DNA of 64,000 bases, from the NCBI GenBank assembly GCA_964620425.1, contig CAZUGV010000006.1, positions 1 to 64,000 on the forward strand, given 5' to 3'. Below, piece by piece: positions 27,276 to 37,640 of this stretch. The stretch comes from DASXUG01 sp964620425 (lineage in GTDB: Bacteria; Pseudomonadota; Gammaproteobacteria; Burkholderiales; Methylophilaceae). The notes under the pieces were generated by a model. The model was not told the DNA's origin, did not search any database, and worked only from the letters and a program-made list of their open reading frames with translations. The position numbers and the translations under genes are program-made. Each line of letters begins with the position of its first letter. Within the stretch, counting starts at the first letter, position 1.

Positions 27276-28114
27276 GTTTAATCACCTCATGCCCAAACTG
27301 TTCAACAAGTTTTGTTGTAACAGCAGAGCAAATTGCCCCGCAACTTGGCAAGGTGCGCTGTGGGAATTGCCAGCATGTTTTTAATGCGGTTGATCATTTA
27401 ACAGATATTCCAGATGAAACTACGGCTGAAATACTCAAGCCGTTTAAATCCCCAGAGCCAAGTAATGAAGCTTCTCAAGCACCGATTGAGGCGGAATTGG
27501 AAGCACTTATTGATGCTACGCATCAAGATGAGAGTTCCAGCTTACTGCTTGATATTAAACCGAAGCCATTCTCTGAAGCGAGTATTGATATTACCGATGG
27601 TATTTTCAATGCAAAAGCAAAGCGCTCAAATTGGTTGCTATTTGTCGCCATTGTTTTATTGGGATTGCTTGCTATTGCCCAATCTATTTATTTTTTACGC
27701 CAAGATATCGCGACCCAATGGCCACAATTAAAGCCACATTTGGTTAATGTTTGTGAGTCGCTACAATGTAAAATTGAACTGTCAAAAAATGCCGATTTAC
27801 TCACTATCGATGATTCAGATTTAAAAGAAGATGCTGTGCATAAAGGTTTAATTCACCTCACGAGCACAATCATCAATAATGCTCGTTATGCGCAAGCCTA
27901 TCCTCAGCTAGAGCTTACGTTAACCGATGCGAATGATATCCCTATACTGCGACGCGCTTTCAAACCAAATGAGTATTTGGCTGCGACTACTAATATTGAT
28001 GCAGGTATACCAGCAGGTGAAGAAATACACGTTAACTTACCGTTGACGGCTAGCGGTGAGTCGGTAACTGGCTACCGTGTATTTTTGACTTATGATGAAT
28101 CTAAAAAGCGTTAA
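27272..28114 (+). CDS. MJ0042 zinc-finger/DUF3426 membrane protein
   Basis: A 280-aa protein of unknown function. The N-terminus is a zinc ribbon (CPNCSTSF and CGNCQHVF) of the MJ0042 type. An acidic linker, one membrane helix (about residues 122-142) and a C-terminal DUF3426-type beta domain follow. The ATG at 27272 overlaps the prmA stop; a start further upstream inside prmA is not supported. The prmA link is conserved in betaproteobacteria. Confidence 0.87.
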   Translation: MSLITSCPNCSTSFVVTAEQIAPQLGKVRCGNCQHVFNAVDHLTDIPDETTAEILKPFKSPEPSNEASQAPIEAELEALIDATHQDESSSLLLDIKPKPFSEASIDITDGIFNAKAKRSNWLLFVAIVLLGLLAIAQSIYFLRQDIATQWPQLKPHLVNVCESLQCKIELSKNADLLTIDDSDLKEDAVHKGLIHLTSTIINNARYAQAYPQLELTLTDANDIPILRRAFKPNEYLAATTNIDAGIPAGEEIHVNLPLTASGESVTGYRVFLTYDESKKR

Positions 28115-28182
28115 ACTCAAACTTTCCTAAACCCAAGGTTCGCACAAAGCCAAAGGGCGTAAACTCTATGCACGAGCAGTTT

Positions 28183-29085
28183 TTAGTGCATTATCTTAAT
28201 CGAATTTGATCGAATTTGTTTTATTGCCTTCACCAACTGAGCCACGGCTTTGTCTCTGCCATAACTTTTGCGTGAGGCAATTGCCACCTGTCTTTTGGGG
28301 ATTGGTTCAGCAAATGGAATCACTTTGATTAATGGGTTGGCATATCTAGGTTCTACTGAGCTTGCTGGCAATACGGTAATTCCCAAATTAGAGGCCACCA
28401 TGTTTCTAATCGTTTCCAAAGAGTTTCCTTGAAGCACTTCTCCGCGCTTTGAAAGGCTTGGGCAGGCCTCTACTACTTGATTGCTAAAACAGTGACCACT
28501 ATTCAACAATAGTACTTTTTCATCAGCCAGCGCCTCGGCATGAATACATTTAAGGTTCGCCCAAGGATGTTGAACAGGAACTGCTACAACAAAAGCTTCT
28601 TCGTAGAGTAGCTCAACTTTGATGCCAGGCATCTCAAAAGGAAGCGCAACAATTGCCACGTCAATCACGCCACTTTTTAATTGGTTTTCTAATACGGCAG
28701 TTAAGTTTTCCTCGACATCCAAAGGCATTTCAGGAGCTAACACCCTTAAAGTAGGAATCATGTGCGGCAATAAGTAAGGGCCTATCGAGTAGATGACCCC
28801 CAGCTTAATTGAACCAATTAGCTGATTGCTGCCTTGCAAAGCGATTTCTTTAACGCGTGCAGCTTCCTCTAGGGTCTTGATTGCTTGTTCTACAATACGT
28901 TCGCCAATCGTTGTTGGAGTAACTTCTGTATGACTTCGCTCAAAAATTAATACGCCCAGCTCTTCTTCGAGCTTTTTAATTGCTAAACTTAAAGCAGGCT
29001 GGGTGACAAAACATCGCTCTGCAGCACGTCTAAAGTTTCTTTCCTTGGCAACCGCCACTACAAATCTTAACTCGCTTAACGTCAA
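28183..29085 (-). CDS. oxyR: Hydrogen peroxide-inducible LysR regulator OxyR
   Basis: A LysR-type activator of peroxide defence. It has an N-terminal winged helix (LSELRFVVAVAKERNFRRAA, then TQPALSLAIKKLEEELG) and an effector domain with NSGHCFSNQVVEAC. With a TTG start at 29085 the two Cys are residues 199 and 208, exactly the redox pair of E. coli OxyR. AAGGGGGG stands 5 nt before this TTG, and the product begins like OxyR (TLSELR). The ATG at 29103 lacks a ribosome site and would add six residues. No peroxidase gene is adjacent. Confidence 0.88.
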   Translation of the reverse strand: MTLSELRFVVAVAKERNFRRAAERCFVTQPALSLAIKKLEEELGVLIFERSHTEVTPTTIGERIVEQAIKTLEEAARVKEIALQGSNQLIGSIKLGVIYSIGPYLLPHMIPTLRVLAPEMPLDVEENLTAVLENQLKSGVIDVAIVALPFEMPGIKVELLYEEAFVVAVPVQHPWANLKCIHAEALADEKVLLLNSGHCFSNQVVEACPSLSKRGEVLQGNSLETIRNMVASNLGITVLPASSVEPRYANPLIKVIPFAEPIPKRQVAIASRKSYGRDKAVAQLVKAIKQIRSNSIKIMH

Positions 29086-29151
29086 CTTAGCCCCCCTTTG
29101 CATTACTTCAAATATCTAACATTAAGTATACGCTCTCAGAGGTAACTAGCT

Positions 29152-30219
29152 TTAATGATGCATTATTTTATCTTCGCTATATTTTTTAAAAGCATATTTA
29201 TCATTTACAGTACCATCAGGCTCAAGTAGCTTTTGTTCTTTTTTCCATAAATAGAGTGCTTTCTCGCGCATTTCTTCATTTGGATATGTGCGCTTCTCAA
29301 TGGGGATTAAGCCAAACAGTAATTTAAATCTTAGGGTTAAATTTGGATGTCGTTGCTCACGACTTCTCTCGGTCTCCACATCAGCTGACGCATTGTTTGT
29401 GGGTTCATTTTGCTTCGTTTCATGAACAATTGTTAAGTTCGTTTGCTGTTCAGCTTTGCTTTCTGTTCTTTGCTCTGCAGTGCTGAGATCAGACTCAGTA
29501 GGTTTTTGTGGTTTATCTACCGAACTATCCAGCGTTTTGTCTGAAGCTTTTTCTAAACTTTTTTCTGCCGAGTTACCACTTTGCCTTTCTGGCTCAACGA
29601 CTTTGTTAAATGGGTTGCTAAACACATCCTGTATGGAGTTGTTTGAGAGCGGTGTACTATGAGGGCTGGCAGTAGAGGAGGTGGGGCCACTGGGGTTAAC
29701 AGTATCTTTATTTTCTATATCATTTTTAACAATTTCACTGTTTGAAATATTCACTTTTTTGTTTTTTACATATCCACGCGCAATAGCTTTTTTTAGCGCT
29801 CTTGTTGCATCAATTGACGTTGCAAAGCAACCAACTTGCATCCAGCTAGCACCACCATCTGCACTCAAGTAGACCCAAATTGGTTTATATGTAGGGCAAC
29901 TTTCGTCCTTAATCGGATCATTTTGTTTCGCGATACATGAAAGAAGTTCTGGAGGACAAGGCGCATCTGGGTTTAAATATTGGGGTGTAGAGTGCTCAGG
30001 ATTTGCTGGATTGGCATCATTCGTTCCTGTTGACCTGCTTGAACTTGCTTGGTTTTCCGCCAGAGATCTTGCACTAGATGGTGGTGACTGTGATTGACTT
30101 GAATAGGACGACTTTAAATTATATATAATTGATGCTAATAATATGCTGAGCAAAGCTAGGCCGCTAGCCATCGCCAAACTTTTAACAGCGTTATTTTTGA
30201 TATATCTAACAATAAACAT
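29152..30219 (-). CDS. Unrecognised membrane-anchored protein
   Basis: A 355-aa protein of unknown function. It has a short basic N-terminus, one membrane helix (about residues 13-33), a Ser/Asn/Pro-rich stretch, a small Cys-containing part (about 85-160) with WVYLSADGGASWMQVGCF, a long Ser/Thr/Glu/Lys-rich linker (about 165-285), and a basic C-terminal part (about 290-355) with LTLRFKLLFGLIPIEKRTYP. One helix and long disordered regions suggest an envelope-spanning or scaffolding role. Start ATG 30219 has no ribosome site; upstream on its sense strand is CCTCC, the reverse of one. Confidence 0.65.
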   Translation of the reverse strand: MFIVRYIKNNAVKSLAMASGLALLSILLASIIYNLKSSYSSQSQSPPSSARSLAENQASSSRSTGTNDANPANPEHSTPQYLNPDAPCPPELLSCIAKQNDPIKDESCPTYKPIWVYLSADGGASWMQVGCFATSIDATRALKKAIARGYVKNKKVNISNSEIVKNDIENKDTVNPSGPTSSTASPHSTPLSNNSIQDVFSNPFNKVVEPERQSGNSAEKSLEKASDKTLDSSVDKPQKPTESDLSTAEQRTESKAEQQTNLTIVHETKQNEPTNNASADVETERSREQRHPNLTLRFKLLFGLIPIEKRTYPNEEMREKALYLWKKEQKLLEPDGTVNDKYAFKKYSEDKIMHH

Positions 30220-30388
30220 GATAAGGAGGTGGTTTGTTTAAATCAGTGTAATTTTTAAATATATCCAAACATATCATGCCTTAAAGCACCAAGTCCTTAA
30301 AGAGCCATTCATTAGAACACAAAGTAGTCATCTATTTCGGACGTAATTAGACAATAAAGCAGCACGGGGACTCGATTGCAGTAGCTTT

Positions 30389-31450
30389 TTAACTGTGATA
30401 CTGCTTGCTGTGCAATTTAACTGCACTAATCATCGCTTCAGCATTTTCGGGCGGGGTCCATTGCGTAATCCCATGGCCAAGATTAAACACATGACCGTTA
30501 CCATGTCCGTAGCTCGCTAAAATACTCGCCACTTCTTTCTCAATCGCTTCAGGTGTACTTAATAAAATAGCTGGATCCATATTACCTTGTAGAGCCACCT
30601 TATCGCCCAAGCGTTTGCGTGCTTGGCCAATGTCCACTGTCCAATCCAATCCTAAGGCATCTGCACCAATTTCAGCTTGTGCTTCAAGCCACAAAGCGCC
30701 ACCTTTGGTGAACACAATGCTTGGTACGGTAAGACCCTCAGCCGTTTTTGTGAGGCCTGCGACAATTTTTTGCATATAGTTGAGTGAGAACTCAAGATAG
30801 GCGTTGTGTGAAAGCGCGCCGCCCCATGAATCAAAAATCATCACGGCTTGCGCACCTGCTGCAATTTGTGCATTGAGGTATTGAATCACCGTTTGTGCAG
30901 TAGTTTCTAATATGTGATGTAGCAGTTCAGGGCGAGCATACGCCATTTTCTTGGTGGTGAGAAAGTCTGTACCGCCTTTGCCTTCTACCATATACGTTGC
31001 AAGTGTCCACGGGCTGCCTGAGAAACCGATGAGCGGCACACGACCATCAATCGCTTTGCGTATGCTGCTGACTGCGTCAAATACATATTGCAGTTTAGCC
31101 ATATCTGGCACGGTTAAATTTAGAATATCGGCCTCTTGTTGTAAGGTGCGCTCAAATTTTGGCCCCTCACCCTCTTCAAAATACAGCCCTAAGCCCATTG
31201 CATCCGGCACGGTGAGAATATCTGAGAATAAGATAGCGGCATCCAAAGGGTATCTATCCAATGGCTGCATGGTGACTTCAGTCGCAAAACTTGGATTTTT
31301 ACAAAGCTGCAAAAAGCTACCTGCCGTTTTACGGCTTTCTCTATACTCAGGCAAATAACGTCCTGCTTGGCGCATCATCCACACAGGTGTGTAGTCCGTT
31401 GGCTGACGCATTAAAGCGCGGAGAAAGGTATCGTTTTGCAGAGTTGTCAT
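30389..31450 (-). CDS. hemE: Uroporphyrinogen decarboxylase
   Basis: Decarboxylates uroporphyrinogen III to coproporphyrinogen III. The 353-aa protein has PVWMMRQAGRYLPEYR with substrate-contacting Arg residues, ILFSDILTVPDAMGLGL with the catalytic Asp, and GFSGSPWTLATYMVEG. ATG 31450 gives the usual N-terminus and length; an ATG at 31498 would add 16 unrelated residues. Confidence 0.96.
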   Translation of the reverse strand: MTTLQNDTFLRALMRQPTDYTPVWMMRQAGRYLPEYRESRKTAGSFLQLCKNPSFATEVTMQPLDRYPLDAAILFSDILTVPDAMGLGLYFEEGEGPKFERTLQQEADILNLTVPDMAKLQYVFDAVSSIRKAIDGRVPLIGFSGSPWTLATYMVEGKGGTDFLTTKKMAYARPELLHHILETTAQTVIQYLNAQIAAGAQAVMIFDSWGGALSHNAYLEFSLNYMQKIVAGLTKTAEGLTVPSIVFTKGGALWLEAQAEIGADALGLDWTVDIGQARKRLGDKVALQGNMDPAILLSTPEAIEKEVASILASYGHGNGHVFNLGHGITQWTPPENAEAMISAVKLHSKQYHS

Positions 31451-31551
31451 ATGTACGCTTAAAAAAATTGAGGATACGCAAATGGTATCCCCAATCATTT
31501 TATCCTATTTTGATTTTAGTCTAAGTCTGTTTATTTTCTTGTGAAATAGAT

Positions 31552-31572
31552 GGGCAATTAAAGCAATTGCCC
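31552..31572 (-). terminator. Hairpin downstream of gltD, possible terminator
   Basis: GGGCAATT (31552-31559) and AATTGCCC (31565-31572) form an 8-bp stem with a 5-nt loop, 9 bp past the gltD stop. On the minus strand only ATCTATTT follows, a weak U-tract. Termination of gltBD here is plausible but not certain. Confidence 0.45.
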
Positions 31573-31580
31573 TTGTAGCA

Positions 31581-33008
31581 CTATCTTGGCAAGGTAGATG
31601 AACCCATCAAAAACTCGTCAACCGCGCGTGCGCATTGACGGCCTTCGCGTATCGCCCATACCACTAATGACTGACCGCGACGCATATCACCCGCAGCAAA
31701 TACTTTTGCCTTGCTGGTGGTGTAACAACCCTCACCATCTGTAGTGGCTTTGGCATTGCCGCGATTATCTTTTTCCACACCAAAAGCATCAAGCACTTTT
31801 TGCACTGGTGAAACAAAGCCCATGGCGAGTAATACTAAATCGGCAGGAATCGTAAACTCACTACCTAGAACTTCGGTCATTTTTCCGTCTTTCCACTCTA
31901 CTTTTGCGCCAACCAAGTGAGTCACTTTACCGTTTTCACCAATCAGTTTTTTGGTGGTGATTGACCAATCACGGTTTGCACCTTCTTCATGTGAACTTGA
32001 AGTACGCATTTTGAGTGGCCAATTTGGCCATACCAAATTCTTGTCTTCTTGCTCAGGTGGTTGTGGCATCAACTCAAATTGCGTAATAGATGCAGCACCA
32101 TGACGATTAGATGTACCTACGCAATCTGAACCTGTATCACCACCGCCAATCACAACCACGTGTTTACCCGTTGCCATGATTTGGTTTTCTATCTTGTCGC
32201 CAGCAACCACTTTGTTTTGCGGAGTGAGAAAATCCATCGCAAAATGTACGCCATCTAACTGACGGCCTTCGACTGGCAAATCACGAGGATATTCCGCGCC
32301 ACCTGCCAAAATCACCGCATCATATTCCGCGACTAAATCGTCTGCGATTACATTCACGCCAACGTTGTGATTGGTACGGAATTCAACTCCTTCCGCCTGC
32401 ATTTGTGCCATACGGCGGTCAATGTGACTTTTTTCCATTTTAAAGTCAGGAATACCGTAACGTAACAACCCGCCAATGCGCGTTTCTTTTTCTAACACCA
32501 CAACACTGTGACCCACGCGAGCAAGTTGTTGTGCCGCGGCTAAACCAGCAGGGCCTGAACCTACGATAGCCACTTTTTTACCTGTTTTTTTCTCTGGCGG
32601 TTGCGGCACTACCCAATTATTTTCCCAAGCTTTATCAATAATTGCGTGCTCGATAGATTTAATCCCTACCGCATCGTTATTGATATTGAGCGTACAAGCT
32701 GCCTCACAAGGTGCAGGGCAAATGCGACCTGTAAACTCAGGAAAGTTGTTGGTGGAATGCAGAACATCTATCGCCGAACGCCAATCTTGCTGATACACCA
32801 AATCATTCCAATCAGGAATAATATTGTTGATTGGACAACCAGAAGTACAAAAAGGGATGCCGCAATCCATACAGCGTGCGCCTTGCACTTTGGCTTGATC
32901 ATCTGTTAAGTGCAGCACAAACTCTTTATAATTTTTAACGCGATCTGGTACAGGCAAATAACCTTCAGACAAACGCTCAAATTCCATAAATCCTGTAGCT
33001 TTACCCAT
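31581..33008 (-). CDS. gltD: Glutamate synthase (NADPH) small subunit
   Basis: Passes electrons from NADPH to GltB. The 475-aa protein has two N-terminal Fe-S Cys groups (CMDCGIPFCTSGCPINN and GRICPAPCEAACT), an FAD fold (VAIVGSGPAGLAAAQQLA) and an NADPH fold (VVIGGGDTGSDCVGTS). The ATG overlaps the gltB stop by one base (TAATG), which implies translational coupling to the large subunit. Confidence 0.97.
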   Translation of the reverse strand: MGKATGFMEFERLSEGYLPVPDRVKNYKEFVLHLTDDQAKVQGARCMDCGIPFCTSGCPINNIIPDWNDLVYQQDWRSAIDVLHSTNNFPEFTGRICPAPCEAACTLNINNDAVGIKSIEHAIIDKAWENNWVVPQPPEKKTGKKVAIVGSGPAGLAAAQQLARVGHSVVVLEKETRIGGLLRYGIPDFKMEKSHIDRRMAQMQAEGVEFRTNHNVGVNVIADDLVAEYDAVILAGGAEYPRDLPVEGRQLDGVHFAMDFLTPQNKVVAGDKIENQIMATGKHVVVIGGGDTGSDCVGTSNRHGAASITQFELMPQPPEQEDKNLVWPNWPLKMRTSSSHEEGANRDWSITTKKLIGENGKVTHLVGAKVEWKDGKMTEVLGSEFTIPADLVLLAMGFVSPVQKVLDAFGVEKDNRGNAKATTDGEGCYTTSKAKVFAAGDMRRGQSLVVWAIREGRQCARAVDEFLMGSSTLPR

Positions 33009-36000
33009 TATGCTGCTTCCTTACTTGCTGACGCCGCTAACTCAGTGAGGGCGCGTTTATATTCATTTGGCATGACTTTTACAAATTTCGCACGTGCAGC
33101 AGACCAATTGCTGAGCATGTCTTTTGCACGTTGGCTATCGGTATATAAAGCATGTTGTTCGATGAGTGTTTTGAGTGTGACTTCATCTGGCTGGTTGAGG
33201 TGCTGTGCTGCATTGACTGAAACAGATTCAGCTGCTTCCACTTTCTCTAGGCTAACCATACTCATGTTGCAACGTTTTGCAAACATACCATCTTCATCAT
33301 ACACATACGCCACGCCGCCAGACATCCCTGCGGCGAAGTTGAGACCAGTTTGCCCCAACACCACCACTGTACCGCCTGTCATATACTCGCAGCCGTGGTT
33401 ACCCACGCCTTCAACCACAGCAAATGCCCCCGAGTTGCGCACGCAGAAACGCTCACCCGCTACACCGCTGAAGAAGCTATAGCCAGAAGTCGCGCCATAC
33501 ATCACAGTATTACCGACAATAATATTGTCAGCCGCTAAACCACGGAACGCTGCTGGTTTCTTGATGACGATACGACCACCACATAAGCCTTTACCTACAT
33601 AGTCATTGCCTTCGCCAGTTAACTCAAAGGTAATACCTTGCGTTAGGAAAGCCGCAAAACTTTGACCTGCTGTACCTGACAATTTGACGGTAATGGTGTC
33701 ATTAGGTAAACCTGCACGGCCATAACGACGCGCAATTTCATGTGACAACATCGTACCCACGGTGCGGTTAGTGTTCACAATTGGGGTTTCAATGACCACT
33801 TTCTCGCCTTTTTCCAAGGCGGCTGATGCTTGCGCAATCAGTTTGTTATCGAGCGCATTTACCAAGCCATGATCTTGAATATCATTATTGCGACGTGAAA
33901 CATCGGCAGAAACTTTGGGTTGATGGAAAACTTTTGTAAAGTCTAGGCCACTGGCTTTCCAATGGTCGATACCTGCACGCATATCCAGTAAATCTGCGCG
34001 ACCAATTAAATCGTCAAATTTACGGATACCCATAGAAGCCATCAACTCGCGCACTTCTTCTGCTACAAAGAAGAAATAGTTCACAACATGCTCAGGCTGA
34101 CCAGTAAATTTCTGACGTAACAATGGGTCTTGTGTTGCAACACCGACGGGACAGGTGTTGAGATGACATTTACGCATCATAATGCAACCCTCAACGACTA
34201 ACGGAGCGGTTGCAAAACCAAATTCATCCGCACCAAGCAATGCGCCAATCAGCACATCACGACCTGTTTTCATTTGACCGTCAACTTGTAAAACCACGCG
34301 TCCACGCAATTGGTTAAGCACTAAAGTTTGCTGTGTTTCAGCTAAACCTAGCTCCCAAGGTGTACCCGCATGTTTCACGGATGAAATGGGCGAAGCACCT
34401 GTACCGCCATCATGACCAGCAACTACGATATGGTCGGACTTGGCTTTTGCAACGCCTGCGGCAACTGTACCAATCCCTGTTTCTGATACGAGTTTCACTG
34501 AAATTGAAGCTTTTGGATTCGCATTTTTTAAATCGTGAATCAACTGCGCTAAATCTTCAATTGAATAAATATCATGGTGCGGTGGCGGTGAAATCAATCC
34601 CACGCCTGGCACCGAGAAGCGTAATGAGGCAATATACGGACTCACTTTATGCCCTGGCAATTGACCGCCTTCACCTGGTTTTGCACCTTGCGCCATTTTA
34701 ATTTGAATTTGGTCAGCATTCGCAAGGTATTCAGCCGTTACACCAAAACGACCAGACGCCACTTGTTTGATGCTCGAACGCATAGAATCGCCGGCTTTAA
34801 GCGGAATATCACGCTCAATGTTATGCGCACCAATCACTTCAGCCATCGTGCTGGCATCGCTCACAGGGATGAAGCGTTTAGGGTCTTCGCCACCTTCGCC
34901 TGTATTTGATTTACCACCGATGCGGTTCATGGCAATCGCTAACGTTGCATGGGCTTCTGTTGAGATAGAGCCAAGCGACATCGCACCTGTGGCAAAACGT
35001 TTGACGATTTCTTTAGCGGCTTCAACTTCTTCCAGCGGCACTGGCGCACCAGCTGCTTTGACTTCAAATAGGCCACGCAAGGTCAAATGACGCTTGGTTT
35101 GGTCATTGATTAACTTAGCGTATTCTTTATAAGTGTCGTATTTGCCAGTACGGGTAGCATTTTGTAGTTTCGCAATAGAATCTGGCGTCCACATATGCTC
35201 TTCACCACGCACACGGAAAGCATACTCACCACCAGCATCTAACGCATTGCTAAGCACAGGGTCATTACCGAATGCAGCTGTGTGCAAGCGTAGGCTTTCT
35301 TCTGCAATTTCGTTTAGGCCAATACCTTCAATGCTTGAAATCGTGCCAGTAAAATACTGCTCTATGAATGGTGAATTTAGGCCGATGGCTTCAAAAATTT
35401 GTGCACCACAGTAAGATTGATAAGTAGAGATGCCCATTTTAGACATCACTTTATGCAGACCTTTGCCAATCGCTTTTACAAACTTTTTGGCACACTCTTT
35501 ACCATCAAGTTTGGCTTCTGTTGCCATTTGTTCAATAGTTTGGAAAGCGAGCCAAGGGCAAACCGCCTCTGCACCGTAGCCGCCTAGTAAAGCAAAGTGA
35601 TGTACTTCGCGCGCAGAGCCTGTATCAACCACTAAACCAGTGCTAGTACGTAAGCCAGCACGCACTAATGATTGGTGTGTTGCTGAACAAGCCAGCAATG
35701 CAGGGATTGCGATGCGATCTGCACCAATATTACGGTCAGATAAAATTAACAAATTAAAGCCGCCATGAACAGCGTCAGCCGCTGCTTTAGTGAGCGCATC
35801 AATCGCCGCCGCCATGCCTTGTTTACCTTCTAAAGCAGGGTAGGTAATATCAAGCGTGAGCGAACGGTAACCATTTTGCGTGAGCGTATCAATAGATTGA
35901 AGTTGCGCTAACTCTTGCAAGCTCAATACTGGTTGACTCGCCTCTAAGCGTATTGGGGGATTGGTTTCGTCAATCGCTAACAAGTTGGGTTTGGGGCCGA

Positions 36001-37624
36001 TAAAGGTCACCAGCGCCATCACCAATTCTTCTCGAATCGGGTCAATGGGAGGATTCGTAACTTGCGCAAACAGCTGTTTAAAGTAGTTGTAAATGACTTT
36101 CGGCTTGCTGGACAACACAGGCAATGCACTGTCATTACCCATAGAACCCGCGCCTTCTTCGCCATTGTTAATCATTGGTTGCAAGACAAACTTAATGTCT
36201 TCTTGTGTATAACCAAATGATTGCTGCAAGTCGAGCAAGCTCACATTGGTGCTTGATTTAGCTTCAACTGGGGGCAAGTCACCCAAGAAATAACGCGATT
36301 TTTCAATCCACGTTTTGTATGGTTTTGCTTGCGCAAGTTGCTGTTTGACTTCAGCGTCATCAATGATACGGCCTTGCTCCATATCAATCAGCAACATTTT
36401 GCCTGGCTCTAAACGCCATTTTTTTACAATTTTTTCTTGCGGGAATGTCAACACACCCATTTCAGAAGCCATCATTACATGGTCATCATCCGTCACCAAA
36501 TAACGTGCTGGGCGCAAACCGTTACGGTCTAGTGTTGCACCAATCATGCGACCATCAGTAAACGCAACCGCGGCTGGACCATCCCATGGCTCCATCAATG
36601 CGGCATGATATTCGTAAAATGCGCGACGCTCTTCATCCATCAAGGTGTTGCTTGACCACGCTTCTGGAATCAACATCATCATTGCATGTGGCAATGAGTA
36701 GCCGCCAGCAACCAACAACTCTAGCGCATTATCAAAACAAGCCGAGTCAGATTGACCGTCTGCAATTAGCGGCCATAATTTGTCTAAATCTTCGCCAATC
36801 AGCGCAGAACGCATGGTTTCATGACGCGCTGCCATCCAGTTGACATTACCTTGCATGGTGTTGATTTCACCATTATGCGCAATCATGCGGAATGGATGGG
36901 CTAAATCCCAAGCTGGGAATGTATTGGTTGAAAAGCGTTGATGTACCAGCGCGAGTGCTGATGTCATCGTCTCATCTTGTAAATCCAGATAGTAAACACC
37001 AACTTCAGCAGCCAACAACATACCTTTGTAAACCAGTGTACGGCTTGAAAGTGATGGGATATAGAACTGGTGAATATCGTCTAATTTAAGCGCACGAACC
37101 GCATGTTCAATGCGTTTGCGAATCACAAACAATTTACGCTCAAATGCATTTTGATCAGTTAATCCAGCACTTTTAGCAATAAATACTTGGCGTATGCATG
37201 GCTCTACATCGCGTGCAGCTTGTGCAATATTGCTGTTATCACGTGGCACATCGCGCCAGCCGAGTAAGACTTGCGCTTCTTCATGGATGATGCGCGCAAT
37301 AATCGCTTCGCAGGCTTCGCGACCATTTTGAGATTGAGGTAGGAACACATTGCCGCAGGCATACTCACCCACTGCTGGCAGAGTAATGTTGAGCTTAGTA
37401 GCTTCTTTTCGTAAAAAAGCGTCAGGCAGTTGAATTAACATCCCTGCACCATCACCGAGCTTAGGGTCGTAACCTGTTGCACCGCGATGGGTCAAATTAG
37501 CAAGAATCTGCAAACCTTGCTTTACAATGTTATGACTTTTTTGACCTTTAATATGCGCTACAAAGCCAACACCGCAGGCGTCATGTTCATTAGATGGATG
37601 ATATAAACCTTGTTGCTCTGGCAT
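33008..37624 (-). CDS. gltB: Glutamate synthase large subunit
   Basis: Makes two glutamates from glutamine and 2-oxoglutarate. The 1538-aa protein has a short propeptide and the amidotransferase nucleophile Cys17 (EHDACGVGF). Central and FMN/synthase domains follow, with AGHDGGTGASP and the 3Fe-4S site CIMMRKCHLNTCPVG, then a glycine-rich beta-helix C-terminus. The length matches the proteobacterial family. With glutamine synthetase it would assimilate ammonium. A promoter and structured leader lie upstream. Confidence 0.98.
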   Translation of the reverse strand: MPEQQGLYHPSNEHDACGVGFVAHIKGQKSHNIVKQGLQILANLTHRGATGYDPKLGDGAGMLIQLPDAFLRKEATKLNITLPAVGEYACGNVFLPQSQNGREACEAIIARIIHEEAQVLLGWRDVPRDNSNIAQAARDVEPCIRQVFIAKSAGLTDQNAFERKLFVIRKRIEHAVRALKLDDIHQFYIPSLSSRTLVYKGMLLAAEVGVYYLDLQDETMTSALALVHQRFSTNTFPAWDLAHPFRMIAHNGEINTMQGNVNWMAARHETMRSALIGEDLDKLWPLIADGQSDSACFDNALELLVAGGYSLPHAMMMLIPEAWSSNTLMDEERRAFYEYHAALMEPWDGPAAVAFTDGRMIGATLDRNGLRPARYLVTDDDHVMMASEMGVLTFPQEKIVKKWRLEPGKMLLIDMEQGRIIDDAEVKQQLAQAKPYKTWIEKSRYFLGDLPPVEAKSSTNVSLLDLQQSFGYTQEDIKFVLQPMINNGEEGAGSMGNDSALPVLSSKPKVIYNYFKQLFAQVTNPPIDPIREELVMALVTFIGPKPNLLAIDETNPPIRLEASQPVLSLQELAQLQSIDTLTQNGYRSLTLDITYPALEGKQGMAAAIDALTKAAADAVHGGFNLLILSDRNIGADRIAIPALLACSATHQSLVRAGLRTSTGLVVDTGSAREVHHFALLGGYGAEAVCPWLAFQTIEQMATEAKLDGKECAKKFVKAIGKGLHKVMSKMGISTYQSYCGAQIFEAIGLNSPFIEQYFTGTISSIEGIGLNEIAEESLRLHTAAFGNDPVLSNALDAGGEYAFRVRGEEHMWTPDSIAKLQNATRTGKYDTYKEYAKLINDQTKRHLTLRGLFEVKAAGAPVPLEEVEAAKEIVKRFATGAMSLGSISTEAHATLAIAMNRIGGKSNTGEGGEDPKRFIPVSDASTMAEVIGAHNIERDIPLKAGDSMRSSIKQVASGRFGVTAEYLANADQIQIKMAQGAKPGEGGQLPGHKVSPYIASLRFSVPGVGLISPPPHHDIYSIEDLAQLIHDLKNANPKASISVKLVSETGIGTVAAGVAKAKSDHIVVAGHDGGTGASPISSVKHAGTPWELGLAETQQTLVLNQLRGRVVLQVDGQMKTGRDVLIGALLGADEFGFATAPLVVEGCIMMRKCHLNTCPVGVATQDPLLRQKFTGQPEHVVNYFFFVAEEVRELMASMGIRKFDDLIGRADLLDMRAGIDHWKASGLDFTKVFHQPKVSADVSRRNNDIQDHGLVNALDNKLIAQASAALEKGEKVVIETPIVNTNRTVGTMLSHEIARRYGRAGLPNDTITVKLSGTAGQSFAAFLTQGITFELTGEGNDYVGKGLCGGRIVIKKPAAFRGLAADNIIVGNTVMYGATSGYSFFSGVAGERFCVRNSGAFAVVEGVGNHGCEYMTGGTVVVLGQTGLNFAAGMSGGVAYVYDEDGMFAKRCNMSMVSLEKVEAAESVSVNAAQHLNQPDEVTLKTLIEQHALYTDSQRAKDMLSNWSAARAKFVKVMPNEYKRALTELAASASKEAA

Positions 37625-37640
37625 TTCTCTGCCTATTCCT

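Noticed and set aside
30223..30230. Perfect ribosome-site sequence AAGGAGGT on the plus strand
   Set aside because: No plus-strand coding frame follows (a TAA comes within about six codons); it lies upstream of a minus-strand gene and is probably chance.
34333..37089. Long open frames antisense to gltB
   Set aside because: They are shadows of a conserved gene with full-length family agreement.
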